A stretch of 64,000 nucleotides of DNA, from contig CAZZIP010000006.1 of the NCBI GenBank assembly GCA_964654415.1, positions 79,229-143,228 on the forward strand. Reading direction: 5' to 3'. The translations under genes and the position numbers were made by a program. Below, piece after piece: positions 43,241-51,821 of the stretch. The notes under the pieces are model-generated. The model worked only from the letters and a program-made list of their open reading frames with translations. It made no database searches and was not told the DNA's origin. Source of the DNA: Methylohalobius sp964654415 (GTDB lineage Bacteria > Pseudomonadota > Gammaproteobacteria > Methylococcales > Methylothermaceae). Position 1 is the stretch's first letter. The number at the start of each line of letters is the position of its first letter.

Positions 43241-44427
43241 CAGCGCGGCGGAATTGCCGGGGCAGTATCGCGCCAATACTCCATCGCTGCTGCGATGCCG
43301 CTGCCGGGTTGGATATCGATCCCTACATCGCGCATTGCCATCTCGGCGCCGACGATCGCACTGGCCAGCATGAGTTCGTTGACGTCTCCCAGATGACCGA
43401 TGCGGAACACTTTACCGGCCACCTCGGACAATCCTGAACCCAGTGACAGCTTGTAGCGATGGTAAGCTGTATGGATCACGTCGCGGGCGTCGAAGCCTGC
43501 AGGCACTACAATCGCAGAAACCGTGTCCGAATACCATTTAGGATCGCGTGCGCACAATTTTAGTCCCCAGCCTTCCAGCACGGCGCGCCGCACTCCTTCG
43601 GCTAGGCGGCGATGGCGGGCGTGTACCTGATCCATCCCCTCGGCCAAAAGCAGGTCGAGCACTTTTCGCAGGCCGTGAAGCATGGCGGTGTTGGGCGTGT
43701 AAGGGAAATAACCGCTGTCGTTAGCCTGGATTTGGTCTTCGATGTTGAGGAAGCTGCGTGGGAGTCTTGCGCTGTGGCGCCTTTCCAGCGCTTTCTGGCT
43801 GAAGCAAACAAAAGCGCCGCCGGCCGGCAACATGAAGCCCTTTTGTGAACCGGTCAAAGCTACGTCTACGCCCCAATCGTCCATACGAAACTCGATGCTC
43901 CCGATAGAGCTGACCCCATCGATCATGAATAGGGCCGGATGATCGGTCTCGTCCAGGATGCGGCGGATCGCTTGGAGGTCGTTGGTGACCCCGGTAGAGG
44001 TTTCGTTGTGGCAGATCAGCAGCGCTTGGATCTCCCGATGCGTGTCTTGCTCGAGCCGCCGGGCTAAGTGATCCAAGGGCACCCCCTCCCCCCAGGGGAC
44101 CTCGTGGTATTCGACCTCGAGCCCCAAGCGGGTGGCCGACTGGATCCACAGGTGGCTGAAGTGGCCGAAGCGGTAGGACAGAACCTTGTCTCCCGGAGAC
44201 AGGGTATTGGTCATTGCGATTTCCCACCCAGCGGTGCCAGTGGCAGGGAAGATAAAAACTCGGCCGCTTTCTGTGCGAAATACTTTTTTTAAGTCCTCAA
44301 ACAGAGGCTTGACGAGTTTCGGAAAATCCGGCGCTCGATGGTCTTCCATGGGTACGTGCATAGCGCTGAGCACCGAATCCGGCACGTTGGTGGGGCCTGG
44401 AACGTAAAGGTGATTGCGACCTGCCAT
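43240..44427 (-). CDS. sgaA: Serine-glyoxylate aminotransferase
   Basis: A 395-residue PLP enzyme of class V turning serine plus glyoxylate into hydroxypyruvate plus glycine. It has GRNHLYVPGPTNVP at the start, the SGRVFIFPATGTAGWE block, FMIDGVSSIG with the PLP Asp and the Schiff-base Lys196 in ALTGSQKGFML. It is the first gene of the operon: product goes to hprA, then the glycerate kinase. Its promoter must lie in the short stretch before tRNA-Leu. Confidence 0.94.
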   Translation of the reverse strand: MAGRNHLYVPGPTNVPDSVLSAMHVPMEDHRAPDFPKLVKPLFEDLKKVFRTESGRVFIFPATGTAGWEIAMTNTLSPGDKVLSYRFGHFSHLWIQSATRLGLEVEYHEVPWGEGVPLDHLARRLEQDTHREIQALLICHNETSTGVTNDLQAIRRILDETDHPALFMIDGVSSIGSIEFRMDDWGVDVALTGSQKGFMLPAGGAFVCFSQKALERRHSARLPRSFLNIEDQIQANDSGYFPYTPNTAMLHGLRKVLDLLLAEGMDQVHARHRRLAEGVRRAVLEGWGLKLCARDPKWYSDTVSAIVVPAGFDARDVIHTAYHRYKLSLGSGLSEVAGKVFRIGHLGDVNELMLASAIVGAEMAMRDVGIDIQPGSGIAAAMEYWRDTAPAIPPR

Positions 44428-44481
44428 CGGGTGTTAACCTTAAATTTGCGGCGTTTTTTGAGGATGATCCTGAAATCTTAG

Positions 44482-44565
44482 TGCCTCGGGCCGGACTCGA
44501 ACCGGCACGGGGTTTCCCCCTCGGGATTTTAAGTCCCGTGTGTCTACCGATTTCACCACCGAGGC
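44482..44565 (-). tRNA. tRNA-Leu (anticodon UAA), CCA not encoded
   Basis: On the minus strand: acceptor GCCTCGG / CCGAGGC with discriminator A, anticodon loop CTTAAAA with TAA, a long variable arm and T arm GCCGGTTCGAGTCCGGC. The bases after the discriminator are CTA, so CCA is added after transcription. Confidence 0.96.
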
Positions 44566-44645
44566 AGGCTATTTATTATTTAGCCGCCACCTTCATTTAG
44601 CAAGCGTATGTTGGCGTCCGATGCCTTAGGGACACTCTGCATAAC

Positions 44646-44740
44646 CCCCTCTCCCTTTGGGAGAGGGGTAGGGGTGAGGGTATAACGCATTGTTTTGTAT
44701 CGCCCCCTCACCCTGCCCTCTCCCGCAGGCGGAGGAGAAG
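44646..44740. repeat. REP-like inverted repeat pair
   Basis: CCCCTCTCCC-TTT-GGGAGAGGGG (44646-44668) plus TAGGGGTGAGGG is followed, after about 24 bases, by an inverted copy CCCTCACCCTGCCCTCTCCC (44705-44724). The arms form a 20-base imperfect dyad as well as local hairpins. Such C/T-rich palindromes occur as dispersed extragenic repeats in many proteobacteria. No mobile gene is next to it. Confidence 0.7.
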
Positions 44741-44747
44741 GAATAAA

Positions 44748-45428
44748 TCAGAGCTTCCTTCGCAAGCGCCACATAGCCACAAGCCCGATTCCGGCCAGGG
44801 CGAGCGCCGGCGGTTCCGGGACCGCACGGACCGGGTCGAAGCTTAGGTCGTCGAACCCTTCCTGCTCGGTCGTGGCCTCGAACAGCGCGTAGGAAAATGG
44901 AGTGCCGCCTAGAGCGACCGAGAGCAGGTTACCCGGAGAGCTCACGGCATCGTCCAATTTCTGGTCAAAGGTCAGGACCGTGAATTGGTTGGGGGTGGAC
45001 GTAGGCGCAAGAGCCATCAGCCGGATGATGTCAGGGGCTTCTCCTGGAAAGTCGTCGGATGTGAGGCGGACCGAAGTGACGGGGGTCGTGAAGATCATCA
45101 GCAGATCGTTCAACCCGCCTCCTTTCGCGATGGCCAAGTTGGGCGACGAGATGGAAGAGATGGTATTGAGTACTTCAAACTCGTCCACGGGGCTGGTGAG
45201 CGTGACGGTGCCACCGACCGAGACGGTACCGCTCAGACTCCCCGTCCGGAACGATACCCCTTGAGAAGCGTACTGGTTGCCAGGGAGGATCCCCAAGGAA
45301 TTACCGATGATCCCATCGACAGACACGTCATCGAAGTTGATGAAGGTCGCGAGAACGAGGCGAGGTGATGCAAAGAGCAGTAGTACTGCCAGTGTCAGCC
45401 CGGGCGCCAAAAAACGTAGCGTCAGCAT
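44748..45428 (-). CDS. PEP-CTERM sorting-signal protein, unknown function
   Basis: A 226-residue exported protein: N-terminal signal peptide (hydrophobic to about residue 27), a beta-rich middle (FINFDDVSVDG start), and a C-terminal VPEPPALALAGIGLVAMWRLRRK, the PEP motif + hydrophobic helix + basic tail recognised by exosortase. Such proteins are cell-surface or matrix proteins linked to exopolysaccharide; exosortase genes are not in the window. RBS AAGGAGGAG is strong. A sigma-54 type promoter lies upstream. Confidence 0.9.
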   Translation of the reverse strand: MLTLRFLAPGLTLAVLLLFASPRLVLATFINFDDVSVDGIIGNSLGILPGNQYASQGVSFRTGSLSGTVSVGGTVTLTSPVDEFEVLNTISSISSPNLAIAKGGGLNDLLMIFTTPVTSVRLTSDDFPGEAPDIIRLMALAPTSTPNQFTVLTFDQKLDDAVSSPGNLLSVALGGTPFSYALFEATTEQEGFDDLSFDPVRAVPEPPALALAGIGLVAMWRLRRKL

Positions 45429-45493
45429 AGTCTCCTCCTTACAAGGTGGCTAATACGTAAGGTTGCCTTTAAGGGCAGACCCAACAAGTTAAA

Positions 45494-45510
45494 GGCACGA
45501 ATTGTTCCAA
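45494..45510 (-). promoter_or_regulatory. Sigma-54 (-24/-12) promoter of the PEP-CTERM gene
   Basis: On the minus strand TTGGAACAATTCGTGCC has the invariant GG (45508-45507) and GC (45496-45495) exactly 10 bases apart, as in TTGGCACG-N4-TTGCA promoters. Start would be near 45484, 56 bases before the ATG. PEP-CTERM genes are known to be driven by sigma-54 with the PrsK/PrsR system in other bacteria. Confidence 0.5.
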
Positions 45511-45568
45511 AATTTTCAATCTATTGATCTAAAAAGAATTTTTAGTCGGGCCAGAAATCGAGTGTAAA

Positions 45569-45650
45569 AAATTCTGACAAAGGCTTGGATTTGTGCGCGA
45601 GAAAATCAAATCCAAGTTGGTTTTAAGGCCAAGGTTCGTCAGAAAATTTG
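45569..45650. other. Nested dyad upstream of the PEP-CTERM promoter (possible enhancer site)
   Basis: The 309-base gap between the PEP-CTERM gene and tRNA-Ser has no ORF. It holds a perfect 10-base inverted repeat CTTGGATTTG-N13-CAAATCCAAG (45584-45616) and an outer dyad TCTGAC (45573-45578) / GTCAGA (45638-45643). Centre to the -24 element is about 92 bases, the usual place of activator sites for sigma-54 promoters. Confidence 0.4.
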
Positions 45651-45737
45651 ACCGGCTCTCTAGACTGTCTCCGGCGCCAGACTCAGCTCCTTCTCGCACG
45701 CCTGGAGGGGAACCGGTCCGATACCGGCTCGGAGGAG

Positions 45738-45822
45738 CGGAGAGGGTGGGATTCGAACCCACGGAGGGTTTCCCCTCGCCGGTTTTCAAGACCGGTGCTT
45801 TCAACCACTCAGCCACCTCTCC
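45738..45822 (-). tRNA. tRNA-Ser (anticodon UGA), CCA not encoded
   Basis: On the minus strand: acceptor GGAGAGG / CCTCTCC, discriminator G, anticodon loop CTTGAAA with TGA, long variable arm and T arm GTGGGTTCGAATCCCAC. The bases after the discriminator are CTC, so CCA is not encoded. It shares the acceptor stem of the GCU tRNA-Ser at 38891. Confidence 0.96.
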
Positions 45823-45863
45823 TTTAAAGCGCGAATCAGCATAACCAAAAATGGTGGGGCGGG

Positions 45864-46568
45864 CTAGTGCTCAAGCCACAGGCACTTGCCGCCGCTGGCT
45901 TCGTCGATGAGCTTGAGCCACTCTCGGTGGGCGTCAAGATCTTGCTGCGAGCATTTCACCAGTTTTAGGTTTGGGCGGGGGCGATTTCCGCTGCTCGATG
46001 CTATCTGAGGGCGGATTTCTTGCTGGTAGCCATCCAGCCCGAGCGCGATTTGGCCGCAGGTCATCGCCAGGTATACCGCGGCCAGGATCTCGGCATCGAG
46101 CAGCGCGCCGTGCAGGTCGCGCCGACTGTTGTCGATCTGATAACGCTTGCATAGGGCATCTAAGCTGTTGCGCTGACCAGGGTGCTTGCGCTTGGCCAGT
46201 TCCAAGGTATCGACGATGGTACAGTAGTCCTCCAGGCGCCCGAATTGCGGACCTGCGCGGTTCAATTCGGCGTTGACGAAGCTGACGTCGAAAGGCGCGT
46301 TATGGATGATGAGCTGGCTGTCCTTGATGAAAGCGAGAAAGTCGTCGACGATCTCGAAAAACTTAGGTTTATCGGCAAGAAAATTGTTGTCTATGCCGTG
46401 GACGCTCAACGCGCCTTGGTCGATCTCGCGTTCGGGGTTTAGATATTCGTGGAAGCGATTGCCGGTCAGTCGGCGGTCGATCAATTCCACACAGCCGATT
46501 TCGATGATGCGGTGCCCAGCTTCAGGGTCAAGCCCAGTAGTTTCGGTGTCTAGCACGATTTGACGCAT
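45864..46568 (-). CDS. dnaQ: DNA polymerase III epsilon subunit (proofreading)
   Basis: A 234-residue 3'-5' exonuclease subunit of the replicase. Exo I is VLDTETTGLDP, exo II is IIHNAPFDVSFVNAE, exo III HGALLDAEILAAVYL (His/Asp). The C-terminal tail beyond residue 185 binds the alpha subunit in the family. It lies 18 bases after rnhA in one unit, as in E. coli, where the two genes are adjacent but divergent; here they run the same way. Confidence 0.97.
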   Translation of the reverse strand: MRQIVLDTETTGLDPEAGHRIIEIGCVELIDRRLTGNRFHEYLNPEREIDQGALSVHGIDNNFLADKPKFFEIVDDFLAFIKDSQLIIHNAPFDVSFVNAELNRAGPQFGRLEDYCTIVDTLELAKRKHPGQRNSLDALCKRYQIDNSRRDLHGALLDAEILAAVYLAMTCGQIALGLDGYQQEIRPQIASSSGNRPRPNLKLVKCSQQDLDAHREWLKLIDEASGGKCLWLEH

Positions 46569-46586
46569 GACCTCCTCGCTTGAATC

Positions 46587-47054
46587 TTATGCTTTAGGAC
46601 TTGCGTGCTGTAATAGTTCATCTATAGCCCGGTTGGCCAAGCGGTCCGCACGTTCATTTTCAGGATGACCGCTGTGGCCGCGTACCCATTCCCATTGGAT
46701 TTGATGGCGCGCCATCGCCTCGCATAACCGCTGCCATAGGTCGAGATTCTTGATCGGCTTGCCGGCAGCGGTTTTCCAATTGCGCTTGATCCAGTTGGGC
46801 AGCCATTCGGTGACGCCTTGCTTGAGGTATAGAGAGTCGGTGCTCAGGACGACCCGGCAAGGACGTTTTAAGGTTTCGAGGGCCACGATGGCTGCCATCA
46901 GTTCCATCCGATTGTTGGTCGTGTTTGGCTCAGCTCCAGACAGTTCCCGCTCCTTGCCCCGACAGCGCAGCAGGGCGCCCCAACCACCCGGTCCAGGGTT
47001 ACCGCGGCAGGCGCCATCAGTATAAATTTCAACGATTGCATCGTCTTGCGCCAT
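46587..47054 (-). CDS. rnhA: Ribonuclease HI
   Basis: About 155 residues. It degrades RNA in RNA-DNA hybrids. Catalytic acids: Asp in EIYTDGACRGNPGPGGWG, Glu in TTNNRMELMAAI, Asp in VVLSTDSLYLKQG, and the late VRGHSGHPENERADRLA with His and Asp. I choose the ATG at 47054 (MAQDDAIVEI), which overlaps the methyltransferase end by 26 bases; a longer frame to 47081 has no family match. Confidence 0.96.
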   Translation of the reverse strand: MAQDDAIVEIYTDGACRGNPGPGGWGALLRCRGKERELSGAEPNTTNNRMELMAAIVALETLKRPCRVVLSTDSLYLKQGVTEWLPNWIKRNWKTAAGKPIKNLDLWQRLCEAMARHQIQWEWVRGHSGHPENERADRLANRAIDELLQHASPKA

Positions 47055-47787
47055 TGAGTTTTCTCTGAATCGTTGAGGCAATCTCCGGTACCCAGTCTGG
47101 ACAGGGTTCTGCGACCGGATTAATCGGGATCATAGTATAGGTGCGCTTGATGGCGCGCACGGCGTATCCCAGGGACCATAAGGCCGAGCAGTAACCTCGC
47201 CACCAGCGCCGGCAAGGATTATAAAGGGTGTGGAAATCATAATGGGCGCAGATCTCGGCGGTAAAGTTTAAGAGACTCAGCCAGTCCAGCAGGGTGTGCT
47301 GGCTGACTGGGCGGCCGCGCCAGGGAGCGGCGTGATGTCTTCCAGGAAGATAAGCGTACAAGCGGTAAAAACTCCAGGGATGAAACCCTAGGATCAATGC
47401 CTGACCTTCAGGTTTCAATACCCGTTCCACTTCGCGCAGGAGTTGGTGCTGGTCGGGAACGTATTCTAAGGTATGCGGTAGAATCAGGACGTCGATGCTT
47501 TCTGAGGCCAACGGCAAAGAATTTAGGTGGCTGCAGATGCTCGGCAGGTTCATCCCAGCCAAGTTTTCATCCACAACGACAAAACGCGGCAAATAGCCGC
47601 TGTCTAGATAATTTTTTTCCCAACCTACTGTGCCTAACTGGACTAGAGTGAAGGAGTAAGGGACCTTGATCGAGCGATTTAAGAAACCAGCCTCCAATTG
47701 CCCCAGCCGGCGTCCCAAGGGGGTTTGATACCACCGGCGCAAAGCGAGACGAGGTGGGACAGGCGAAGATAAGCGACGGTGAAACAC
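47029..47787 (-). CDS. SAM-dependent methyltransferase, YafS type
   Basis: A 252-residue class I methyltransferase-like protein. The SAM core is degenerate; the clearest piece is LPHTLEYVPDQHQLLREVERVLKPEG (first part a post-motif II pattern) and ILGFHPWSFY. It matches YafS by its place: upstream of rnhA and divergent from mltD. In E. coli gloB lies between yafS and mltD; here gloB is absent and the gene is 81 bases from mltD. Substrate unknown. Confidence 0.8.
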   Translation of the reverse strand: MFHRRLSSPVPPRLALRRWYQTPLGRRLGQLEAGFLNRSIKVPYSFTLVQLGTVGWEKNYLDSGYLPRFVVVDENLAGMNLPSICSHLNSLPLASESIDVLILPHTLEYVPDQHQLLREVERVLKPEGQALILGFHPWSFYRLYAYLPGRHHAAPWRGRPVSQHTLLDWLSLLNFTAEICAHYDFHTLYNPCRRWWRGYCSALWSLGYAVRAIKRTYTMIPINPVAEPCPDWVPEIASTIQRKLNGARRCNR

Positions 47788-47868
47788 GCTATAGGGTTGG
47801 CAATCGAGGAGTTTGCAATATAATAGCCGACAATCCAGTCGGATTGCTGGAATAAGGGAGGAAGAACG

Positions 47869-49293
47869 ATGAACAAAACTATCCTCGCGTTGCCGCTGGC
47901 AACGGCGGTAACATTGTCTGGCTGTAGCCAGCAGCCGATCAAACCAACCCAGGCCCTCTCAAATAAACCGCCTACCTTGAATGTTAAATTGCGTGATCTA
48001 GAATTTGCGCCTCCAACCAAACCAGAAAAAAAGAAGTCTCGATCGATTCACCGCCATGATCTATGGCAGCGGTTGTTTGCTCTCTATCAGCTGCCGAATA
48101 TCGATCATCCCCGTATCCGAGCAGAGCTAAAGTGGTATGCGGCTAATCTGGATTACCTCGAGCAGATCCAAAAGCGGGCGAGGCCTTATCTCTATACCAT
48201 TGTGGAGGAAATCGAGCGTAACGGTCTGCCTGGAGAGCTGGCTTTGCTACCGATCGTGGAAAGTGCGTTTCAGCCCTATGCCCGTTCCCCTAAACAGGCT
48301 GCTGGGTTGTGGCAGTTCATCCCTTCGACGGGCGAACAATACGGTCTGAAGCAAAACCAGTGGGTGGATTTGCGCCACGATGTCCACGCTTCTACCCGGG
48401 CCGCGGTGCGCTATCTGAAAAAGCTCCACGCCGATTTCAACGGTGACTGGTTGCTCGCCCTGGCCGCATACAATGCCGGCGAGGGTAGGGTAATGCAGGA
48501 GATCGTCAAAAATCGCCTACTGTTCAGACAGACCGACTTTTGGCACCTGGATCTGCCAGAGGAAACTAAAGCCTATGTTCCCAAGCTCCTAGCGGTGGCG
48601 CGCCTGTTTGCGAACGCCGAACGCTATGGTTTTGCCTTGAAGCCCATCCCCAACCGTCCGCTCTATGCTCGGATAGACGTGGGGTCGCAGATCGACCTGG
48701 CTTTGGCAGCCCGGCTGGCGGATATGCCGTTGGAAGCCATCCAGCGGCTCAATCCCGGTTTCCGACGAAGGGTCACCGCTCCCGATGGTCCCCACCGCCT
48801 TGTCCTGCCGTTAGAAAAGGTCGAGTTGTTCGAGGAGCGGTTGGCCCAACTGCCGAAGTCCAAGTGGGTACATTGGCAATCCTCCGAGCTTCCTGGAGAA
48901 ACCCTAGTCAACTTCACCAGAAACTACACAACCCCGTCTAAAGCCCTAAAAACCGCCAATCACCTAAATAACGATCGAGTCCGAACTGGACAGACGTCGT
49001 TGATTGCAGCGGACCATCCGCCCCAATCCCGCCTTAACATGGTCGGGAGAATCCAAGATCCAGGCCGAATCCATGATCGGCCGCGCCAGGTAAAAATCCA
49101 CGTCGTGCGCTCCGGGGAAACCTTATGGGGAGTAGCGCGTCGTTACGGGATGGAGATCGGGCAATTGTTGCGTTTGAATGGCTTGAGGACCGCTAGCACC
49201 CTGCGGGTGGGTCAGCGCCTGCAGGTGATTGTCGCTCGGGTAGAAAATCCTCCATTTCGTGCCGTCAAGCTGGGAAGTTCTAGCGACGGATAA
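47869..49293 (+). CDS. mltD: Membrane-bound lytic transglycosylase D
   Basis: A 474-residue lipoprotein (lipobox LSGC, Cys19) that cleaves peptidoglycan. The SLT domain has the catalytic Glu in LLPIVESAFQPYARS, then AAGLWQFIPSTGEQYGL and LALAAYNAGEGRV. One clear LysM repeat closes the protein (HVVRSGETLWGVARRYGMEI...), one fewer than in E. coli MltD; a degenerate module may lie around residue 270-330. GGGAGGAAG is the ribosome site. Confidence 0.94.
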   Translation: MNKTILALPLATAVTLSGCSQQPIKPTQALSNKPPTLNVKLRDLEFAPPTKPEKKKSRSIHRHDLWQRLFALYQLPNIDHPRIRAELKWYAANLDYLEQIQKRARPYLYTIVEEIERNGLPGELALLPIVESAFQPYARSPKQAAGLWQFIPSTGEQYGLKQNQWVDLRHDVHASTRAAVRYLKKLHADFNGDWLLALAAYNAGEGRVMQEIVKNRLLFRQTDFWHLDLPEETKAYVPKLLAVARLFANAERYGFALKPIPNRPLYARIDVGSQIDLALAARLADMPLEAIQRLNPGFRRRVTAPDGPHRLVLPLEKVELFEERLAQLPKSKWVHWQSSELPGETLVNFTRNYTTPSKALKTANHLNNDRVRTGQTSLIAADHPPQSRLNMVGRIQDPGRIHDRPRQVKIHVVRSGETLWGVARRYGMEIGQLLRLNGLRTASTLRVGQRLQVIVARVENPPFRAVKLGSSSDG

Positions 49294-49303
49294 GATTGGG
49301 GGT

Positions 49304-50983
49304 TTAAATGGGTGTTTCGGCCTTGCCTGAAGGACTGGAAGACGGGCTTTGCGGAGACGAGAGGTGTTTACCCGGCAGGGCGGCCAGGAGTCTTTGAGTA
49401 TAGGGGTGCTGCGGGGAGAACAAGATCTGGTCCGTTCTCCCCATTTCTACGATTTTGCCTTGGTGCATTACCGCTACTTGATCGGCGATTTCAGCTACTA
49501 CGGCCAAGTCGTGGCTGATGAACAGATAGCTGACCCCGGTCTGCTGCTGTAGGGTCTTAAGCAGTTTGATGATTTGTTGCTGGACCGATACGTCGAGCGA
49601 ACTGGTCGGTTCGTCGCACACGATCAGCTTGGGTTCGACCGCAAGTGCCCGGGCAATGCAAATGCGCTGGCGCTGGCCGCCGGAGAATTCATGCGGATAA
49701 CGCAGGCGGCTTGCAGCGGGTAGACCTACCTCCTCCAGCAGGCGTTCGATACGCTCGATGCGTTTCTTGGGGGGAATGTCTGGGCGTAAGGACTTAAGTC
49801 CTTCGGCCAGGATGTCGCCCACTAACATTCTGGGATTCATCGCCGAGAACGGATCCTGAAACACGATCTGAAGCGCGCGGCAGCGGCTCTTGGTCGGCAA
49901 GTCATCCAGCTCCCGGCCGTCGAAGTAAACCCGCCCTGAGGTGGGCGGAATCAATTTTAACAATGCTTTGCCCAAGGTGGTCTTGCCGCAGCCGGATTCG
50001 CCCACGACGGCCAGGGTTTGGCCTTGGAGGAGGGTAAAAGAGACGTCGTCTACTGCCTTCACGTAATCCTTGACCCGCTTCAACAAACCCCGGCGGATGG
50101 GGTACCAGACCTTGAAATTCCTTACCTGAAGCAAGGGGGGCGTCGGTTTAGACAGGAACTTATTGGGCGTAGGCCGGGCAAGGCAGCTATCCAGCCTTGG
50201 TCGGGCCTCGAGCAGTTGCCGCGTATACGGGTGGGTGGGGCGAGCGAACAAAGGCGCATCGCGCTTGTGGAACATTTCGACGATCTTACCGCCCTGCATC
50301 ACCGCTGCCGAATCAGCCAGATCGGCCACCAGCCCCAGATCGTGGGTAATCAACCATAAGGACATGGTGCGCTGGCGCTGGAGTTTGCTAAGGAGGTCTA
50401 GAATCTGGGCCTGGATGGTGACATCTAGCGCAGTGGTAGGTTCGTCGGCGATGAGGAGTTCCGGTTCTCCCGCCAGGGCGATGGCGATCATCACCCGCTG
50501 GCGCTGACCTCCTGACAGCTGATGCGGGAAGCTTTCGATCCTTTGCTCGGGATCGGGAATGCCAACTTGGCGCAGGAGCTCCAGACAACGCTGGCGGATC
50601 GCTTGACGCCCAAGGCCCAAGTGCAGGGTCAGAACTTCTTCGATCTGATCACCGATGGTTCTGACTGGGTTGAGGGAGGTCATCGGATCCTGAAAGATCA
50701 TCGCGATGCGCTTGCCGCGCAGGCGGTTCATTCGCATTTCCGGCAGCCTGAGCAGATCCTCGCCATCCAAAATCACCCTGCCGGCGGTGATCCGGGCGTT
50801 AGGGGGCAGAAGGCGCATCACCGATAGGGCGGTGATCGATTTGCCGGAGCCGGATTCGCCTACCAGGGCGAAGGTCTCTCCGCGGTGGATGGTAAAACTC
50901 ACCCCGTCCACGGCTGTGAAGGTGTGGCCACCTTGTTGGAATCGGGTGGTGAGGTGCTCGACGGCAAGCAACGGTTCAGTCAT
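49304..50983 (-). CDS. yejF: Peptide ABC importer ATPase with two nucleotide-binding domains
   Basis: A 559-residue protein with two fused ABC ATPase domains. NBD1: Walker A GESGSGKS, signature LSGGQRQRV, Walker B LLIADEPTTALD. NBD2: GESGCGKT, FSGGQRQRICIARAL, LIVCDEPTSSLD. This two-in-one layout and the oligopeptide/dipeptide importer type match E. coli YejF (529). It overlaps serB by 4 bases and closes the yejA-yejB-yejE-serB-yejF unit. Confidence 0.93.
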   Translation of the reverse strand: MTEPLLAVEHLTTRFQQGGHTFTAVDGVSFTIHRGETFALVGESGSGKSITALSVMRLLPPNARITAGRVILDGEDLLRLPEMRMNRLRGKRIAMIFQDPMTSLNPVRTIGDQIEEVLTLHLGLGRQAIRQRCLELLRQVGIPDPEQRIESFPHQLSGGQRQRVMIAIALAGEPELLIADEPTTALDVTIQAQILDLLSKLQRQRTMSLWLITHDLGLVADLADSAAVMQGGKIVEMFHKRDAPLFARPTHPYTRQLLEARPRLDSCLARPTPNKFLSKPTPPLLQVRNFKVWYPIRRGLLKRVKDYVKAVDDVSFTLLQGQTLAVVGESGCGKTTLGKALLKLIPPTSGRVYFDGRELDDLPTKSRCRALQIVFQDPFSAMNPRMLVGDILAEGLKSLRPDIPPKKRIERIERLLEEVGLPAASRLRYPHEFSGGQRQRICIARALAVEPKLIVCDEPTSSLDVSVQQQIIKLLKTLQQQTGVSYLFISHDLAVVAEIADQVAVMHQGKIVEMGRTDQILFSPQHPYTQRLLAALPGKHLSSPQSPSSSPSGKAETPI

Positions 50984-51813
50984 GCTGTCAGCAAGTAACG
51001 TAGATCGCCCCAGTTGCCTCGGTCGATCACGGCGTCGGCGCAGGCGCGGGCGATGGCATGAGCATGATAGGCTACGCCTAACCCCGCCAACTCCAACATC
51101 ATAATATCGTTGGCTCCATCCCCCACCGCGATGGCCTGCGCCGGTAAAATACCCAGTTTCCGGGCCAGATAAGCGAGAAAGTCAGCTTTGGCGTGTTTAT
51201 CGACGATCGGGCCTTTGAGCTTGCCGGTGAGCCGTCCGTCCTTGATTTCAAGGACACAAGCCAGGCTGTAGTCAATAGGCAGCAGGGTCTGGAGCCGTTC
51301 GGTGAAAAAGGTAAATCCGCCCGAAACCACTGCCGTGGTAAAGCCGCGTTGCTTGAGCCAGTTTAGGAAAGCGCAGGCACCAGGCTGCAAGGCGGGTTTC
51401 ATCCGTTCCTCGAAGACCTGCGTTAGCTTTGCTTCCGGTAGCCCTTCAAGCAGCGCCACTCGCTCCTTGAGCGCTGCAGGGAAGTCCAGTTCTCCCGCCA
51501 TCGCCCTGGCAGTGATAGCGGCGACCTGATCGCGCAGTCCTAGCGTCGCTGCGATCTCGTCGATAGTCTCGATGGCGACCAAGGTAGAATCCAGATCGGT
51601 GACCAAGAGGCGGGCTTTTTCTGGTTCAAAGTCAGCCGGCAACGTATTGATGTCACAGCGCAGTTCGCATCGCAACGCTTCCAGTTCCAATGGCGCCTCA
51701 TGCCGGAGGAGAAGATAGCCTGGCCGGCTTTGGAGCTGACCAAGCCGGGCAAGCCGAGAACGGTGTTCGGGTGGAAGATCGAGGCGATGGATGACAGTGC
51801 GGTAGCTTGGCAT
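50980..51813 (-). CDS. serB: Phosphoserine phosphatase
   Basis: A 277-residue HAD-family enzyme, last step of serine synthesis. Catalytic Asp in LLVTDLDSTLVAIETIDE, Ser/Thr in TTAVVSGGFTFFTERL, and GDGANDIMMLELAGLGVAYHA (Mg binding). The N-terminal about 75 residues form a short ACT-like regulatory part. It is odd that serB is inside the peptide importer operon, 8 bases after yejE and overlapping yejF by 4. Confidence 0.95.
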   Translation of the reverse strand: MPSYRTVIHRLDLPPEHRSRLARLGQLQSRPGYLLLRHEAPLELEALRCELRCDINTLPADFEPEKARLLVTDLDSTLVAIETIDEIAATLGLRDQVAAITARAMAGELDFPAALKERVALLEGLPEAKLTQVFEERMKPALQPGACAFLNWLKQRGFTTAVVSGGFTFFTERLQTLLPIDYSLACVLEIKDGRLTGKLKGPIVDKHAKADFLAYLARKLGILPAQAIAVGDGANDIMMLELAGLGVAYHAHAIARACADAVIDRGNWGDLRYLLTA

Positions 51814-51821
51814 GGGATTTG

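Noticed and set aside
45529..45816. ORF on the minus strand across tRNA-Ser(UGA)
   Set aside because: It translates the tRNA gene and gap (typical tRNA read-through peptide); no RBS or family.
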